Source: CAWARU01 sp963784575 (GTDB lineage Bacteria; Pseudomonadota; Gammaproteobacteria; UBA6186; Azoamicaceae). Taken from it: 64,000 bases of DNA. Below, piece after piece: positions 15,362 through 24,280 of the stretch. Made by a program: the position numbers and the translations under genes. Every line of letters starts with the position of its first letter. The first letter of the stretch is position 1. The notes beneath the pieces are model-generated. The model ran no database searches and was not told the origin of the DNA. It worked only from the letters and a program-made list of their open reading frames with translations. The stretch spans positions 2,046,001 to 2,110,000 of the forward strand of contig CAWARU010000001.1 of NCBI GenBank assembly GCA_963784575.1, given 5' to 3'.

Positions 15362-16561
15362 ATGGAAAATCTTGATCCGGTTGTAATTGTAGGCTCAGCT
15401 CGCACCCCCATAGGCGATTTGTTAGGTGTTTTTTCATCATTACGAGCCCAAGATCTGGGTGCATTGGCGATAAAGGCAGCTATCGAACGATCAAAATTAA
15501 AACCAGAAGACATTAATGAAGTCATCATGGGCTGCGTGCTCACTGCAGGATTAGGGCAAGCTCCAGCGAGACAAGCTGCTATTTTTTCAGGAATTCCAAA
15601 CAAAGTACCTTGTTCAACCATCAATAAAGTTTGTGGTTCTGGGATGAAGGCAGTGATGAATGCCTATGATTCATTGATGCTAGGAAGGAATAAAATAGTT
15701 GTTGCGGGAGGGATGGAAAGTATGACCAATGCTCCCTATTTACTGGAGAAAGCTAGGAGTGGGTATCGGCTTGGTCATAACCAAATTATCGATGAAATGC
15801 TTTATGATGGACTAGAAGATGCCTATGAGAAAGGGCTATCTATGGGGGTTTTTGCAGAAAGAACCGCTGAAAAATATCAATTCACACGCGAGATGCAAGA
15901 TGCATTTGCCATCGATTCACTCAAAAGAGCACAAGAAGCAACCAAAAACGGCTGGTTTTTATCAGAGTACGAGATTGCACCTGTTACGGTAAAACCTCAT
16001 AAGGGCGAACCCATCATTGTTCAGCAAGATGAACATCCGATGAATGTAAAAGCTGAAAAAATTCCACAACTTAAACCTGCATTTAAAAGTGATGGCACCG
16101 TCACACCCGCCAATTCAAGTTCGATATCAGACGGTGCTGCAGCATTAGTGCTCACTCGATTATCTGAAGCAAAAAACCGCGGTTTAAAACCCATAGCAAA
16201 AATTTTAGGCCATAGCTCTTTTTCGCAAGAATCTGCCTGGTTTACCACTGCACCCGTGGGAGCGATGAAATCTTTACTACAAAGTTTAAATTGGACCACT
16301 GAGACACCGGAACTTTATGAAATTAATGAAGCCTTTGCTTGTGTCACTATGGTTGCAATGAAAGAGTTAAATCTATCGCACGATAAAGTAGATGTTCACG
16401 GAGGGGCCTGTGCACTGGGTCATCCCATCGGTGCTTCCGGCACACGAATTATTTGCACCTTGTTAGGAGCCCTTAAGCATCATAATAAAACCCGGGGGGT
16501 TGCAGCACTTTGCATCGGAGGAGGTGAATCCACTGCGATGGCTATTGAGCTTCTCTCATAA
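15362..16561 (+). CDS. atoB: Acetyl-CoA C-acetyltransferase (thiolase)
   Basis: A 399-residue biosynthetic-type thiolase that condenses two acetyl-CoA to acetoacetyl-CoA or runs the reverse reaction. The nucleophile Cys91 lies in INKVCGSGMKAV. The GGMESMTNAPYLL motif follows, then NEAFA, His354 in GHPIGASG and the acid/base Cys384 in CIGGGESTAM. All are intact. AAGGA precedes the ATG. No partner for ketogenesis, mevalonate or polyhydroxybutyrate synthesis is in view, so the pathway cannot be assigned. It could equally be named phaA. Confidence 0.95.
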   Translation: MENLDPVVIVGSARTPIGDLLGVFSSLRAQDLGALAIKAAIERSKLKPEDINEVIMGCVLTAGLGQAPARQAAIFSGIPNKVPCSTINKVCGSGMKAVMNAYDSLMLGRNKIVVAGGMESMTNAPYLLEKARSGYRLGHNQIIDEMLYDGLEDAYEKGLSMGVFAERTAEKYQFTREMQDAFAIDSLKRAQEATKNGWFLSEYEIAPVTVKPHKGEPIIVQQDEHPMNVKAEKIPQLKPAFKSDGTVTPANSSSISDGAAALVLTRLSEAKNRGLKPIAKILGHSSFSQESAWFTTAPVGAMKSLLQSLNWTTETPELYEINEAFACVTMVAMKELNLSHDKVDVHGGACALGHPIGASGTRIICTLLGALKHHNKTRGVAALCIGGGESTAMAIELLS

Positions 16562-16777
16562 TTTTTTCTGATTGTTTTTTGAATGATAGACCGAATGATG
16601 TGGCATACTCCCAAAGGGTATCGATGGTCCTTATGTTCCTTTAAGTAAGTTCGATGCCCTTGCCTCTACCAATCTAGCAACTCCCTAGCGAACAACCATT
16701 GATTTGCATTTTTATATCATTAAATATTATTAATATCATTGACAATCTTCTAAAAAAATGTTAAATTGCTGATTATT

Positions 16778-17779
16778 ATGACAGTGTTTAAAGAGCAAAC
16801 CACAAAATCATATCCCGAAGCTTTCCAATTACCACTGAAGCAGATATCTTCTGCTCAAATATATGGATCGCTCTGGAAGCTTATTTCCTGTGCGGCATTT
16901 GCATGCATGAACGGATTGGTGCGCTATTTATCAGGAGGCAGTGAGATCGGGCCTGAAATCGCATTACCTACCAATGTTATTATGTTTTTTCAAAATTGTA
17001 TTGGGGCGGCAATTCTCTTGCCCTTAATATTCAGAACAAAAATTCAAAAAAACAGCAACCAGAGTCAGAGTAGCCAGACTTTTGAGTTTACCTTCTTTCG
17101 AAACCCATTTTTACATGGAATGCGCGTTATATCGTGCGTTCTTGGCGTCTCTCTTTTTTATCTTTCCTTGAAGTATCTTCCCATTGCGGAAGCCGTCGCG
17201 CTAACCTTCATCGGTCCCGTTTTTTCTGTGCTGGGCGCAAAACTTTGGCTGAAGGAAAATTTTGGCTTCTTGCGTCTCAGTGCAATACTGCTCAGTCTCA
17301 TAGGTGCTTACATCATTGCAAGACCGGATACTGCTTTATTCGGCGGTAAGCTAAGCTTTGGCTGGGCTATTCTTCTGCCGCTTTGTTCAGCATTGGCGTT
17401 TGCTTTCGACAAATTATTGACACGTAAGCTCACGCAAAAGGGTGAAACTGCAGAAACGCTGGCCATGTATCTCTTGTTTTTAATGACGCCAGTTTCTTTG
17501 ATTCCAGCTTTGTTTGATTGGATTACGCCCAATATAAATCATCTACCTTGGATTTTATTATTGGGCGGGCTTGCAGTGGTTGCACAAGTTTCCTTTGCTA
17601 AAGCATATCAATATGCAGAAGTTTCCTTTTTAACACCTTTAAGCTTCTCAAAATTTCTGTTCAGCACCTTCCTTGGGATTTTTATCTTCAGTGAATTTCC
17701 TAAAAGTACCGTCTGGATAGGAATCAGTATTATTGCCTGCAGTATCGTACTGCTGTCGAAGAGTAATCGTAAAAAATAA
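16778..17779 (+). CDS. EamA-family (DMT) transporter
   Basis: An inner-membrane protein of 333 residues with about ten hydrophobic helices arranged as two EamA repeats (first ending around the PIAEAVALTFIGPVFSVLGA stretch, second near FLTPLSFSKFLFSTFLG). It belongs to the drug/metabolite transporter superfamily and resembles RarD/YdcZ-type S-adenosylmethionine or amino-acid exporters. A longer reading from TTG 16766 is possible, but ATG 16778 is preferred; no clear ribosome binding site is seen for either. Its substrate is unknown; its closeness to metK is suggestive only. Confidence 0.85.
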   Translation: MTVFKEQTTKSYPEAFQLPLKQISSAQIYGSLWKLISCAAFACMNGLVRYLSGGSEIGPEIALPTNVIMFFQNCIGAAILLPLIFRTKIQKNSNQSQSSQTFEFTFFRNPFLHGMRVISCVLGVSLFYLSLKYLPIAEAVALTFIGPVFSVLGAKLWLKENFGFLRLSAILLSLIGAYIIARPDTALFGGKLSFGWAILLPLCSALAFAFDKLLTRKLTQKGETAETLAMYLLFLMTPVSLIPALFDWITPNINHLPWILLLGGLAVVAQVSFAKAYQYAEVSFLTPLSFSKFLFSTFLGIFIFSEFPKSTVWIGISIIACSIVLLSKSNRKK

Positions 17780-17831
17780 TCTCATTCTTTATAAAAAATA
17801 TTCCCTAGAATAATTCTATAATGTTATATTC

Positions 17832-19115
17832 CTATAATATTCCTTTATATTCCTTTGCCAAACGCTTCAAATCCAGTTGATTCAAGAACAGTGAATAGCA
17901 CATCCAACAGCTCAAAGCCGCCAAGTCTTTGAATTGAGGCGGCACAAATTTAGGCGGAACAACCAAGCCCTCTTGCAGCAAATCACCAAAAATATGGAGA
18001 TCTTCCAGAGTAGTTTTACCCAGGAAAAGTAGGGGAATATCATGTACCAATCCACGTTGTATCGCGAGTCGAATATAATTGTAGATTAATATGAATCCCT
18101 TATTATAAACCAAATCTTTGGTAAAGGGTCCACCTGTTGGGATGCTACCTCGGAACACTCGCGTTGCACGAACATAAGCTTCCTCGTCATGGAAACCTTG
18201 TTCACGAAAAAAATCAAAAACTTCTATAAAATTTGCACCATTTTCTGCCATGTTTATTGCTGTGATTCTATCGGTTAGGCCCTGCATGCGACTTGGGTGT
18301 GAAGAGAATGTGAATATTTCCATGATAATGGCCAAGCCCTCTTGAGTCACTGTAGAAGAAGGGGGCCCTTTACTTAAAAAAGTACAGATGGGTTGATGCA
18401 TTCCATTCAATGTCGTGCCGAGATGAACCCAGCCTTCGTGTACTTCATATACTTTCAAATCTCGCTGGCTAAACATGCCATGTGCGCGAATTTTGATGAA
18501 TTCAGCACCGGCTGCAGCATCTGCAATGATATCATCACTCAATTTTACTCGGACAGCATCAGGCTTATCCAAAAAATATTTTCTCAATCGAGCACCGAGC
18601 AAAGTTACCATTTCCTCAGAGCTATAGCGTTTTTTATCTGATTTGGTTCGTGTCTGCTTGTGGATCACAGATAGCGTGTTTGATAAAACAACGGCTAAAT
18701 CTTTAAGTGTGGGTGCACCTGCATAAAAAGCATCTGTAGAACTGCCATAGAGCTGCTGCGAAAATTTCGTGAAATTTGGTGTCCCTCGAGCACGCAACAT
18801 TTCCACTACAGTGATATACTCTCGGCACATCCTCTGCATGATCAAGCCAACAGAATTGAATTGACCAAGCTCTTTTCGAATATCCCGCTCAATTTCGTAG
18901 AATTCTGCAATTTTTGCTTCCGGCTCAAATCTGAGGGGATTAGTTTGATAATATTCCTCCGTCACCATGGGCAATTCTTTAAATCGTGTATTAAAAAATT
19001 CAGCCTGCACATCCGGACTCCATTTCAGAGCATCCAAAATGCGTATTGGTCTTTGAGCGGTCACTATTCTATCTGAGAGATCACGAATGACTTGTTTGTA
19101 CTTGTCTGCGGTCAT
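17832..19115 (-). CDS. MATCAP/DUF1704 QEGLA-motif metalloprotein
   Basis: A 427-residue protein of the 'flavohemoglobin expression-modulating QEGLA motif' family (DUF1704). The putative zinc motif HExxxH is at residues 226-231 (EVHEGWVH) and the QEGLA box at 258-262 (TQEGLAIIMEIF); both are intact. The family includes the eukaryotic MATCAP tubulin tyrosine carboxypeptidases, which use the same HExxxH site, so a peptidase role is likely. The bacterial substrate is unknown. AGGAGG precedes ATG 19115. It is divergent from metK with a 107-base gap. The downstream DNA (17780-17850) is a degenerate TATATTCC repeat running into its last codons. Confidence 0.9.
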   Translation of the reverse strand: MTADKYKQVIRDLSDRIVTAQRPIRILDALKWSPDVQAEFFNTRFKELPMVTEEYYQTNPLRFEPEAKIAEFYEIERDIRKELGQFNSVGLIMQRMCREYITVVEMLRARGTPNFTKFSQQLYGSSTDAFYAGAPTLKDLAVVLSNTLSVIHKQTRTKSDKKRYSSEEMVTLLGARLRKYFLDKPDAVRVKLSDDIIADAAAGAEFIKIRAHGMFSQRDLKVYEVHEGWVHLGTTLNGMHQPICTFLSKGPPSSTVTQEGLAIIMEIFTFSSHPSRMQGLTDRITAINMAENGANFIEVFDFFREQGFHDEEAYVRATRVFRGSIPTGGPFTKDLVYNKGFILIYNYIRLAIQRGLVHDIPLLFLGKTTLEDLHIFGDLLQEGLVVPPKFVPPQFKDLAALSCWMCYSLFLNQLDLKRLAKEYKGIL

Positions 19116-19222
19116 AATTCCTCCTTATATAAGGATAGTTGATTTGGACAAGTATTCGCATTGGCTGATATACTCTTAATCAAGAGTCCATTTTTTGTAA
19201 CTACTCAAGCCGGATTTAAAAA

Positions 19223-20377
19223 ATGACAAAACGATTTTTATTCACTTCAGAATCGGTTTCTGAAGGACACCCCGATAAAATTGCAGATCAAATCTCGGAT
19301 ACTGTATTGGATGCAATTATTGCCCAAGATCCCCACGCCAGAGTCGCCTGCGAAACTTTTGTTAAAACTGGAATGGTTCTGGTTGGCGGAGAGATCTCCA
19401 CAACTGCCTGGGTTGATCTCGAATCACTTGCCCGAAAAACCATTAATGAAATTGGCTATACCCATTCTGATATTGGCTTTGATGGTAATTCTTGTGCAGT
19501 ATTGAATGCTATTGGCAAACAATCCAGTGATATTTCTATTGGCGTTACCGCAACACAGGATCATGAGCAAGGTGCTGGTGATCAAGGTTTAATGTTTGGC
19601 TATGCAAGTAATGAAACCAATGTCCTGATGCCGGCACCCATTTACTACGCGCATAAGTTGGTACAAAGGCAATCTTTAGTGCGAAGAAATGGCGCTTTGC
19701 CTTGGCTTCGCCCCGACGCAAAAAGCCAGATCACTTTTCTGTATGATGATTACAAGCCCATCAGCATCGACACCGTAGTTTTATCGACCCAGCATGCTCC
19801 GGAAGTGCGTTATGAAGTTTTAGTAGAAGCTGTCATTGACGAGATCATCAAGCCTGTAGTCCCCGCATCACTTTTAACTAAAAATACCCGTTTTTTTGTA
19901 AATCCTACTGGACGATTTGTCATCGGAGGCCCAATGGGTGATTGTGGTTTGACTGGCCGCAAGATCATTGTGGATACCTATGGCGGCATGGCACGTCATG
20001 GTGGTGGTGCTTTTTCTGGAAAAGATCCTTCAAAAGTCGATCGTTCAGCCTCCTATATGGGGCGTTATGTAGCAAAAAATTTGGTTGCTGCAGGCATCGC
20101 TGATCGCCTTGAAATACAGGTTTCTTATGCCATTGGTATTGCAAAACCAACCTCCATCAGTGTTGAAACCTTCGGCACTGGAAGAATCAGCGATGACAGA
20201 ATCTGTCAATTAGTTGACACTTTCTTTGATCTACGTCCTGCAAAAATCATAGAAACTTTGGATTTACTGAGACCCATCTATGCGAAAACCGCTGTCTATG
20301 GGCATTTTGGCAGAGAGGAACCAGAATTTACTTGGGAAAAAACGGATTTGGCCGATAGTATAAGTGACGCAATTTAA
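19223..20377 (+). CDS. metK: S-adenosylmethionine synthetase
   Basis: A 384-residue cytoplasmic enzyme that makes S-adenosylmethionine from methionine and ATP. The conserved boxes GHPDKIADQISD (near residue 15), GAGDQGLMFGYA and GGGAFSGKDPSKVDRS are all present, and the length is typical. ahcY follows on the same strand after 52 bases, giving a methyl-cycle operon. The leader (19116-19222) is too short and unstructured to hold an obvious SAM riboswitch. Confidence 0.98.
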   Translation: MTKRFLFTSESVSEGHPDKIADQISDTVLDAIIAQDPHARVACETFVKTGMVLVGGEISTTAWVDLESLARKTINEIGYTHSDIGFDGNSCAVLNAIGKQSSDISIGVTATQDHEQGAGDQGLMFGYASNETNVLMPAPIYYAHKLVQRQSLVRRNGALPWLRPDAKSQITFLYDDYKPISIDTVVLSTQHAPEVRYEVLVEAVIDEIIKPVVPASLLTKNTRFFVNPTGRFVIGGPMGDCGLTGRKIIVDTYGGMARHGGGAFSGKDPSKVDRSASYMGRYVAKNLVAAGIADRLEIQVSYAIGIAKPTSISVETFGTGRISDDRICQLVDTFFDLRPAKIIETLDLLRPIYAKTAVYGHFGREEPEFTWEKTDLADSISDAI

Positions 20378-20429
20378 GTTATTAAGTCACAGTATCCCAA
20401 TATTTCGATAACCAGTATCAAGTGCCTAT

Positions 20430-21836
20430 ATGGTTTCTATGACAGCTAAAAATCGATCCAGCGCTTTCGCTTCAAGCGACTCAAGCGATTTTAAAATCGC
20501 CGATCCCTCTCTTGCTGCTTTCGGACGCAAGGAAATCCTGCTCGCAGAATCTGAAATGCCGGGACTCATGTCTCTGCGCAAACAATACGGCAAGCAAAAA
20601 CCTCTTGCTGGTGCGCGCATTGCTGGCTGTCTTCATATGACAATAGAAACAGCTGTTCTGATTGAAACCCTAATTGAACTCGGGGCAACGGTGCGCTGGT
20701 CTTCTTGCAATATTTATTCGACTCAAGATCATGCCGCAGCCGCCATTGCAGCAGAAGGGATACCTGTGTTTGCCTGGAAAGGAGAAACTGAAGAAGAATA
20801 CCTCTGGTGCATCGATCAAACTTTGTTCAGCAGTAATTTCGGCAATGATCATGGCAGCAAGCAAAGCAACAAGAAAAGCAGCAACCATGACAAATATGGC
20901 CCCGAAGATTTCTTCCCAAATATTTTACTTGATGATGGCGGTGATTTGACACATCGAGTCCATGCGCAATATCCAAATTTCTTAAAAAATATCAAAGGTG
21001 TCTCCGAAGAAACCACCACTGGCGTACATCGCCTGCATGAATTATTGAAAGCTGGAAAGCTCAAAATCCCTGCCATAGATGTCAATAATTCTGTCACCAA
21101 ATCGAAATTTGATAATCTCTATGGATGCCGTGAATCTCTGATCGATGGCATCAAACGCGCCACTGATGTCATGATCGCCGGAAAACTAGCCGTAGTTGCT
21201 GGCTACGGTGATGTCGGTAAAGGCTGTGCCCAAGCGTTACGCTCCTTCGGTGCCAATGTCATCGTCACTGAAATCGATCCCATCTGTGCATTGCAAGCAG
21301 CCATGGAAGGTTATCCCGTAAAAACCATGGATGAAGCCTCAAGCCTTGGTGATATCTTCGTAACAGCCACCGGCAACGAAAAAATCATTACTTTATCCCA
21401 CATGGAAAAAATGAAAAATAATGCAATTGTCTGCAACATCGGACATTTCGACACCGAAATCGACGTAGCATCGCTCCGCCAATTTCCCTGGGAAAACATT
21501 AAACCCCAAGTCGATCGCATTACCCTCCCCAGCGGTAATGGCATTATTCTCCTAGCCTCCGGCCGCCTAGTAAACTTAGGCTGCGCCAACGGCCACCCCA
21601 GTTTCGTGATGTCCATGTCCTTCACCAATCAAGTCCTTGCACAACTCGAACTCTGGCAGCATCCCGAACGCTACCCCGTAGGCGTCCATCTTCTCCCCCG
21701 GCACCTTGACGAAGAAGTCGCCCTCCGCCATCTCGAAAAACTCAATGTGAAACTCAGTAAATTATCCGATATTCAGGCTAAATATCTAGGTGTTCCTGTC
21801 ACAGGTCCTTTTAAGCCTGATAATTATCGGTATTAA
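20430..21836 (+). CDS. ahcY: Adenosylhomocysteinase
   Basis: A 468-residue enzyme that splits S-adenosylhomocysteine to adenosine and homocysteine, removing the product of methyl transfer. The NAD-binding loop GYGDVGKGCA, the ...IGHFDTEID box and the C-terminal ending KPDNYRY fix the identification. A Ser/Asn/Lys-rich stretch (SKQSNKKSSNHDKYG, about residues 143-157) replaces a usually more ordered loop. It follows metK in an operon. ATG 20430 and ATG 20439 are both possible starts. Confidence 0.97.
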   Translation: MVSMTAKNRSSAFASSDSSDFKIADPSLAAFGRKEILLAESEMPGLMSLRKQYGKQKPLAGARIAGCLHMTIETAVLIETLIELGATVRWSSCNIYSTQDHAAAAIAAEGIPVFAWKGETEEEYLWCIDQTLFSSNFGNDHGSKQSNKKSSNHDKYGPEDFFPNILLDDGGDLTHRVHAQYPNFLKNIKGVSEETTTGVHRLHELLKAGKLKIPAIDVNNSVTKSKFDNLYGCRESLIDGIKRATDVMIAGKLAVVAGYGDVGKGCAQALRSFGANVIVTEIDPICALQAAMEGYPVKTMDEASSLGDIFVTATGNEKIITLSHMEKMKNNAIVCNIGHFDTEIDVASLRQFPWENIKPQVDRITLPSGNGIILLASGRLVNLGCANGHPSFVMSMSFTNQVLAQLELWQHPERYPVGVHLLPRHLDEEVALRHLEKLNVKLSKLSDIQAKYLGVPVTGPFKPDNYRY

Positions 21837-22268
21837 TCCCATTACAATTAAAATAATATTTATTAATGAGAAGAAAATATGAGTAACCTACGGAATAACA
21901 ATAGTAAAAAATCTGCTTGCTGGAAAGATACACGACACAAGATTCACTGGATTCATAAACTACGTTATTGTGCGGATTGATTTTAATCTTGATTTGTTGT
22001 GAAATCACTAAGGAAGGTTCTTAAGTATTTGTGTATTACATTGTAATGCAACTTTGTAATGCTAGAAGTAATATTTTCGTAATACATTTTTGCGACATTA
22101 TTATTCACTAATATTCACCATTTTTCTCGAATTTTCTTCGGCTAAAATGTACTTAAAATATTTTCACAAAATCATATTACGTTGTAATACCAAATTTTTT
22201 TGTTTTTATGAACAATTTTCAGTTAAAATGTAACATGTTTTTTACACGAACAATCGGAGAAGCTTCTG
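21837..22268. promoter_or_regulatory. 432-base region with GTAAT box array
   Basis: The region contains two palindromes of the form ATTAC-N3-GTAAT (22035-22047 and 22176-22188). Direct GTAAT boxes start at 22043, 22056, 22068 and 22079, spaced 11-13 bases, about one helical turn each. A small ORF also lies here (21879-21980). The array sits upstream of a ribbon-helix-helix gene whose product class typically binds tandem short boxes, so this is a candidate autoregulatory operator. The operator role is inference. Confidence 0.5.
21879..21980 (+). CDS. Possible 33-residue basic peptide
   Basis: ATG 21879 follows GAGAAG with a five-base gap and opens a 33-codon frame ending TGA at 21980. The peptide is basic, with several Lys, Arg and His, two Trp and two Cys. 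I do not recognise it. It sits between ahcY and the RHH gene. It may be spurious. Confidence 0.25.
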   Translation: MSNLRNNNSKKSACWKDTRHKIHWIHKLRYCAD

Positions 22269-22550
22269 ATGCGTCCAATATGCGTTAAAGTTCCAGACAG
22301 TTTATTCCTTGAACTAGAAACCAAGGCGCAAAAACATGAAACAAAACTCAGCAATATTGTTCGAGAATGCATTCGACTTGGACTTGGAAATATTGATGCA
22401 GGTGCTAAAAAAGGCAAAGATAATTTTCATGTTAGAACTTATTACTTGCTTGAAAAATATATTCAGGAAAAGGTTGAAGGTGGAGAAGCTATATGCAAAA
22501 TGGCTAATGAGCTTGCACTGAAAGTAAAAGAAGAGGAAGAGAAGTTGTAA
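22269..22550 (+). CDS. Ribbon-helix-helix DNA-binding protein
   Basis: A 93-residue protein. The N-terminal 45 residues read as a strand (ICVKVPDSLF) and two helices (ELETKAQKHET, LSNIVRECIRLGL), the ribbon-helix-helix layout of CopG/Arc-type regulators and antitoxins. The second half is charged and helical and could be a partner-binding or oligomerisation tail. GGAG precedes the start by nine bases. No toxin gene follows on the same strand, so it may be a lone transcription factor or an orphan antitoxin. The upstream GTAAT boxes are candidate binding sites. Confidence 0.65.
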   Translation: MRPICVKVPDSLFLELETKAQKHETKLSNIVRECIRLGLGNIDAGAKKGKDNFHVRTYYLLEKYIQEKVEGGEAICKMANELALKVKEEEEKL

Positions 22551-22777
22551 ACTAAAGAGACCATATCCAAGGATGGACTTATCAGATTATGGATTTGATA
22601 TCTTTGTAATCTCTTATTCGTCGCTATCTTTGCAACGCTGTCCTATTGCCATTTCAGACAGAACGCTTCCATGACTATTGTTAAATTTTATTATTCAACC
22701 TACTGAATTATTTGTATCGGAAATTTTCCACGAAAAATTCCCTAGGGTTTTACAAAACACGAGATCTTCCTGGATTG

Positions 22778-23386
22778 CTAAAAAAACTTATCAGGTTTCG
22801 GATTTTGTACCTTGGGACCGACCGCCTGCTCTGAATCAACTTGGATTACAGGAGAATTGATGGTTTTATTAAATATTTCTTTCAGAGTTTTATAAACCAG
22901 GCCTCCTGCCAATTCCCGGACAGAGTCCGGCATTTCTCTTCCTGACTTAACATATAGAGAAGCAATAGACTTTGCCCAAGCAATATTTTGAGAGGCTGAA
23001 ACATATCCGAGAATAAAATCATTGCCCGAAGAAAGATAATCTTGTTTCATTTCTTTTAACAAGAATTCAGCAATTTTTTGTGAACCACATAAGTAAGCAA
23101 TGGGCAGAAAAGCGCTTGCATCTACTTTCTCCTTCAAGAACTCTTTCTTAAAGAATTCCAAATTATCTATAATAATTGCTTGAACAAGTGGAGCAATTGA
23201 ATTATAAATGAGGGGACAAATTTCTCGCGCTGCTGCATTGTCATCGATACCATTCCAATGATTTTGTAACCATTTTAAATTGGAAAAATATACGTCTTTA
23301 TTCTTGCCAACTGCTTCCTCAGACAATTCTGTCTCTACTTTTTTATCAAGTTTATCCGAGCCTGTCCCTGGGTAAAAATAGCTCAT
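22778..23386 (-). CDS. Hypothetical helical protein
   Basis: A 202-residue soluble protein I do not recognise. The central part has repeated helix pairs (NLEFFKKEFLKEKVDASAF, AYLCGSQKIAEFLLKEM) that loosely resemble degenerate ankyrin-type repeats. The C-terminus is Pro/Lys-rich. There is no signal peptide or membrane segment. The upstream ribosome binding site is weak. The gene stands alone between the RHH gene (plus) and a pilin gene (plus) and is AT-rich like its surroundings. An effector-like role is possible but unsupported. Confidence 0.55.
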   Translation of the reverse strand: MSYFYPGTGSDKLDKKVETELSEEAVGKNKDVYFSNLKWLQNHWNGIDDNAAAREICPLIYNSIAPLVQAIIIDNLEFFKKEFLKEKVDASAFLPIAYLCGSQKIAEFLLKEMKQDYLSSGNDFILGYVSASQNIAWAKSIASLYVKSGREMPDSVRELAGGLVYKTLKEIFNKTINSPVIQVDSEQAVGPKVQNPKPDKFF

Positions 23387-23729
23387 ATAAAAACCCCTAA
23401 CTTTATTAGTAAAGATTCAAGGTAACAATAATTATAAAATTAAAAGCGATGATACTGGGAAACCAGATCAATTCCGGCCTGTATAGTGATCTCCTTCACG
23501 AAAATATCCGTATCAATCCTTGCTACGAATTAAATATTATCAAGCTTAAAATGAACAGCAAAAATATATTTTCTTTTTTTTTGTAAATTATTTCTTACAA
23601 ATCTGAATCCTAAAATTGTCTTACGATTGTCATACGATAATAAATTTTTTTACAACATAACATGAGTTTGTTTCAAAATTTACATTATATATTCTATAAT
23701 CTTTTTAGGAAAAAATTTTAAGGACTCAT
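23387..23729. other. 343-base divergent intergenic region
   Basis: AT-rich spacer between the start of the hypothetical gene (minus) and the pilin gene (plus). A TATAAT-like run (TATATTCTATAATC near 23687-23702) precedes the pilin gene, but I cannot assign a clear -35 box. No sigma-54 -24/-12 element, RNA gene or repeat was found. Confidence 0.3.
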
Positions 23730-24224
23730 ATGAAAAGAGGTTTTAAAGTTGAATCCTATTTAGTAGGATTCACAATGATTGAACTGATGGTTACTATTGT
23801 GATTATCGCTATTTTAGCTGCTATTGCATTACCTGCTTATCAAAGAAGCGCTATGAACTCGCGTCGAACAACTGCTCAAAATAATCTACAGCAAATAATC
23901 CTATTGGCGCAGCAATATTATTCAAACAACAATAATGCTTATCCTAATATTAATAGCTGGGTATCAGCCAGTTCCGTTTTTGGAAATTCTCTACCAAACT
24001 CGATCTTCTCCGCTTCCTCGCCACCACCACCAATTTATAATTATTTAGTGAATACCTGTGGCAATGATTGTTTTGTGGCTCAGGCAACAATTGTTTCCAC
24101 GGGACCTCAAGCCAATGATACTAATTGCGCATGCATGACACTGGACAGTACTGGTATTCAAAGGGCTTATAATAACAATAATTGTACTGGATCTGACACT
24201 ACTTCAAGTTGCTGGACTCGATAG
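23730..24224 (+). CDS. Type IV minor/major pilin (PilE/PilA-like)
   Basis: A 164-residue prepilin. The leader ends at Gly13 and the mature protein would start FTMIELMVTIVIIAILAAIALPAYQ, with the Glu5 needed for methylation and assembly. The C-terminal domain has four cysteines forming likely disulphide pairs (CGNDC, NCACM, ...CW). The fold fits PilE/type IVa pilins rather than MSHA pilins, which carry ALPKFANLT. It is transcribed alone, 10 kb from the msh cluster. Its AAGG ribosome binding site lies six bases before the ATG. It could be a minor pilin or the major pilin of a separate type IVa system. Confidence 0.9.
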   Translation: MKRGFKVESYLVGFTMIELMVTIVIIAILAAIALPAYQRSAMNSRRTTAQNNLQQIILLAQQYYSNNNNAYPNINSWVSASSVFGNSLPNSIFSASSPPPPIYNYLVNTCGNDCFVAQATIVSTGPQANDTNCACMTLDSTGIQRAYNNNNCTGSDTTSSCWTR

Positions 24225-24280
24225 ATTATCAAATTACAAAATTTTGATAAGATTTTTCTCAAAATGCAGACGGAGCAATA

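Noticed and set aside
19116..19222. SAM riboswitch before metK.
   Set aside because: The leader is 107 bases and shared with a divergent gene, with no P1-P4 type pairing that I can trace.
22551..22777. A toxin gene partner directly downstream of the RHH gene.
   Set aside because: Only short frames without ribosome binding sites are present before the convergent hypothetical gene.
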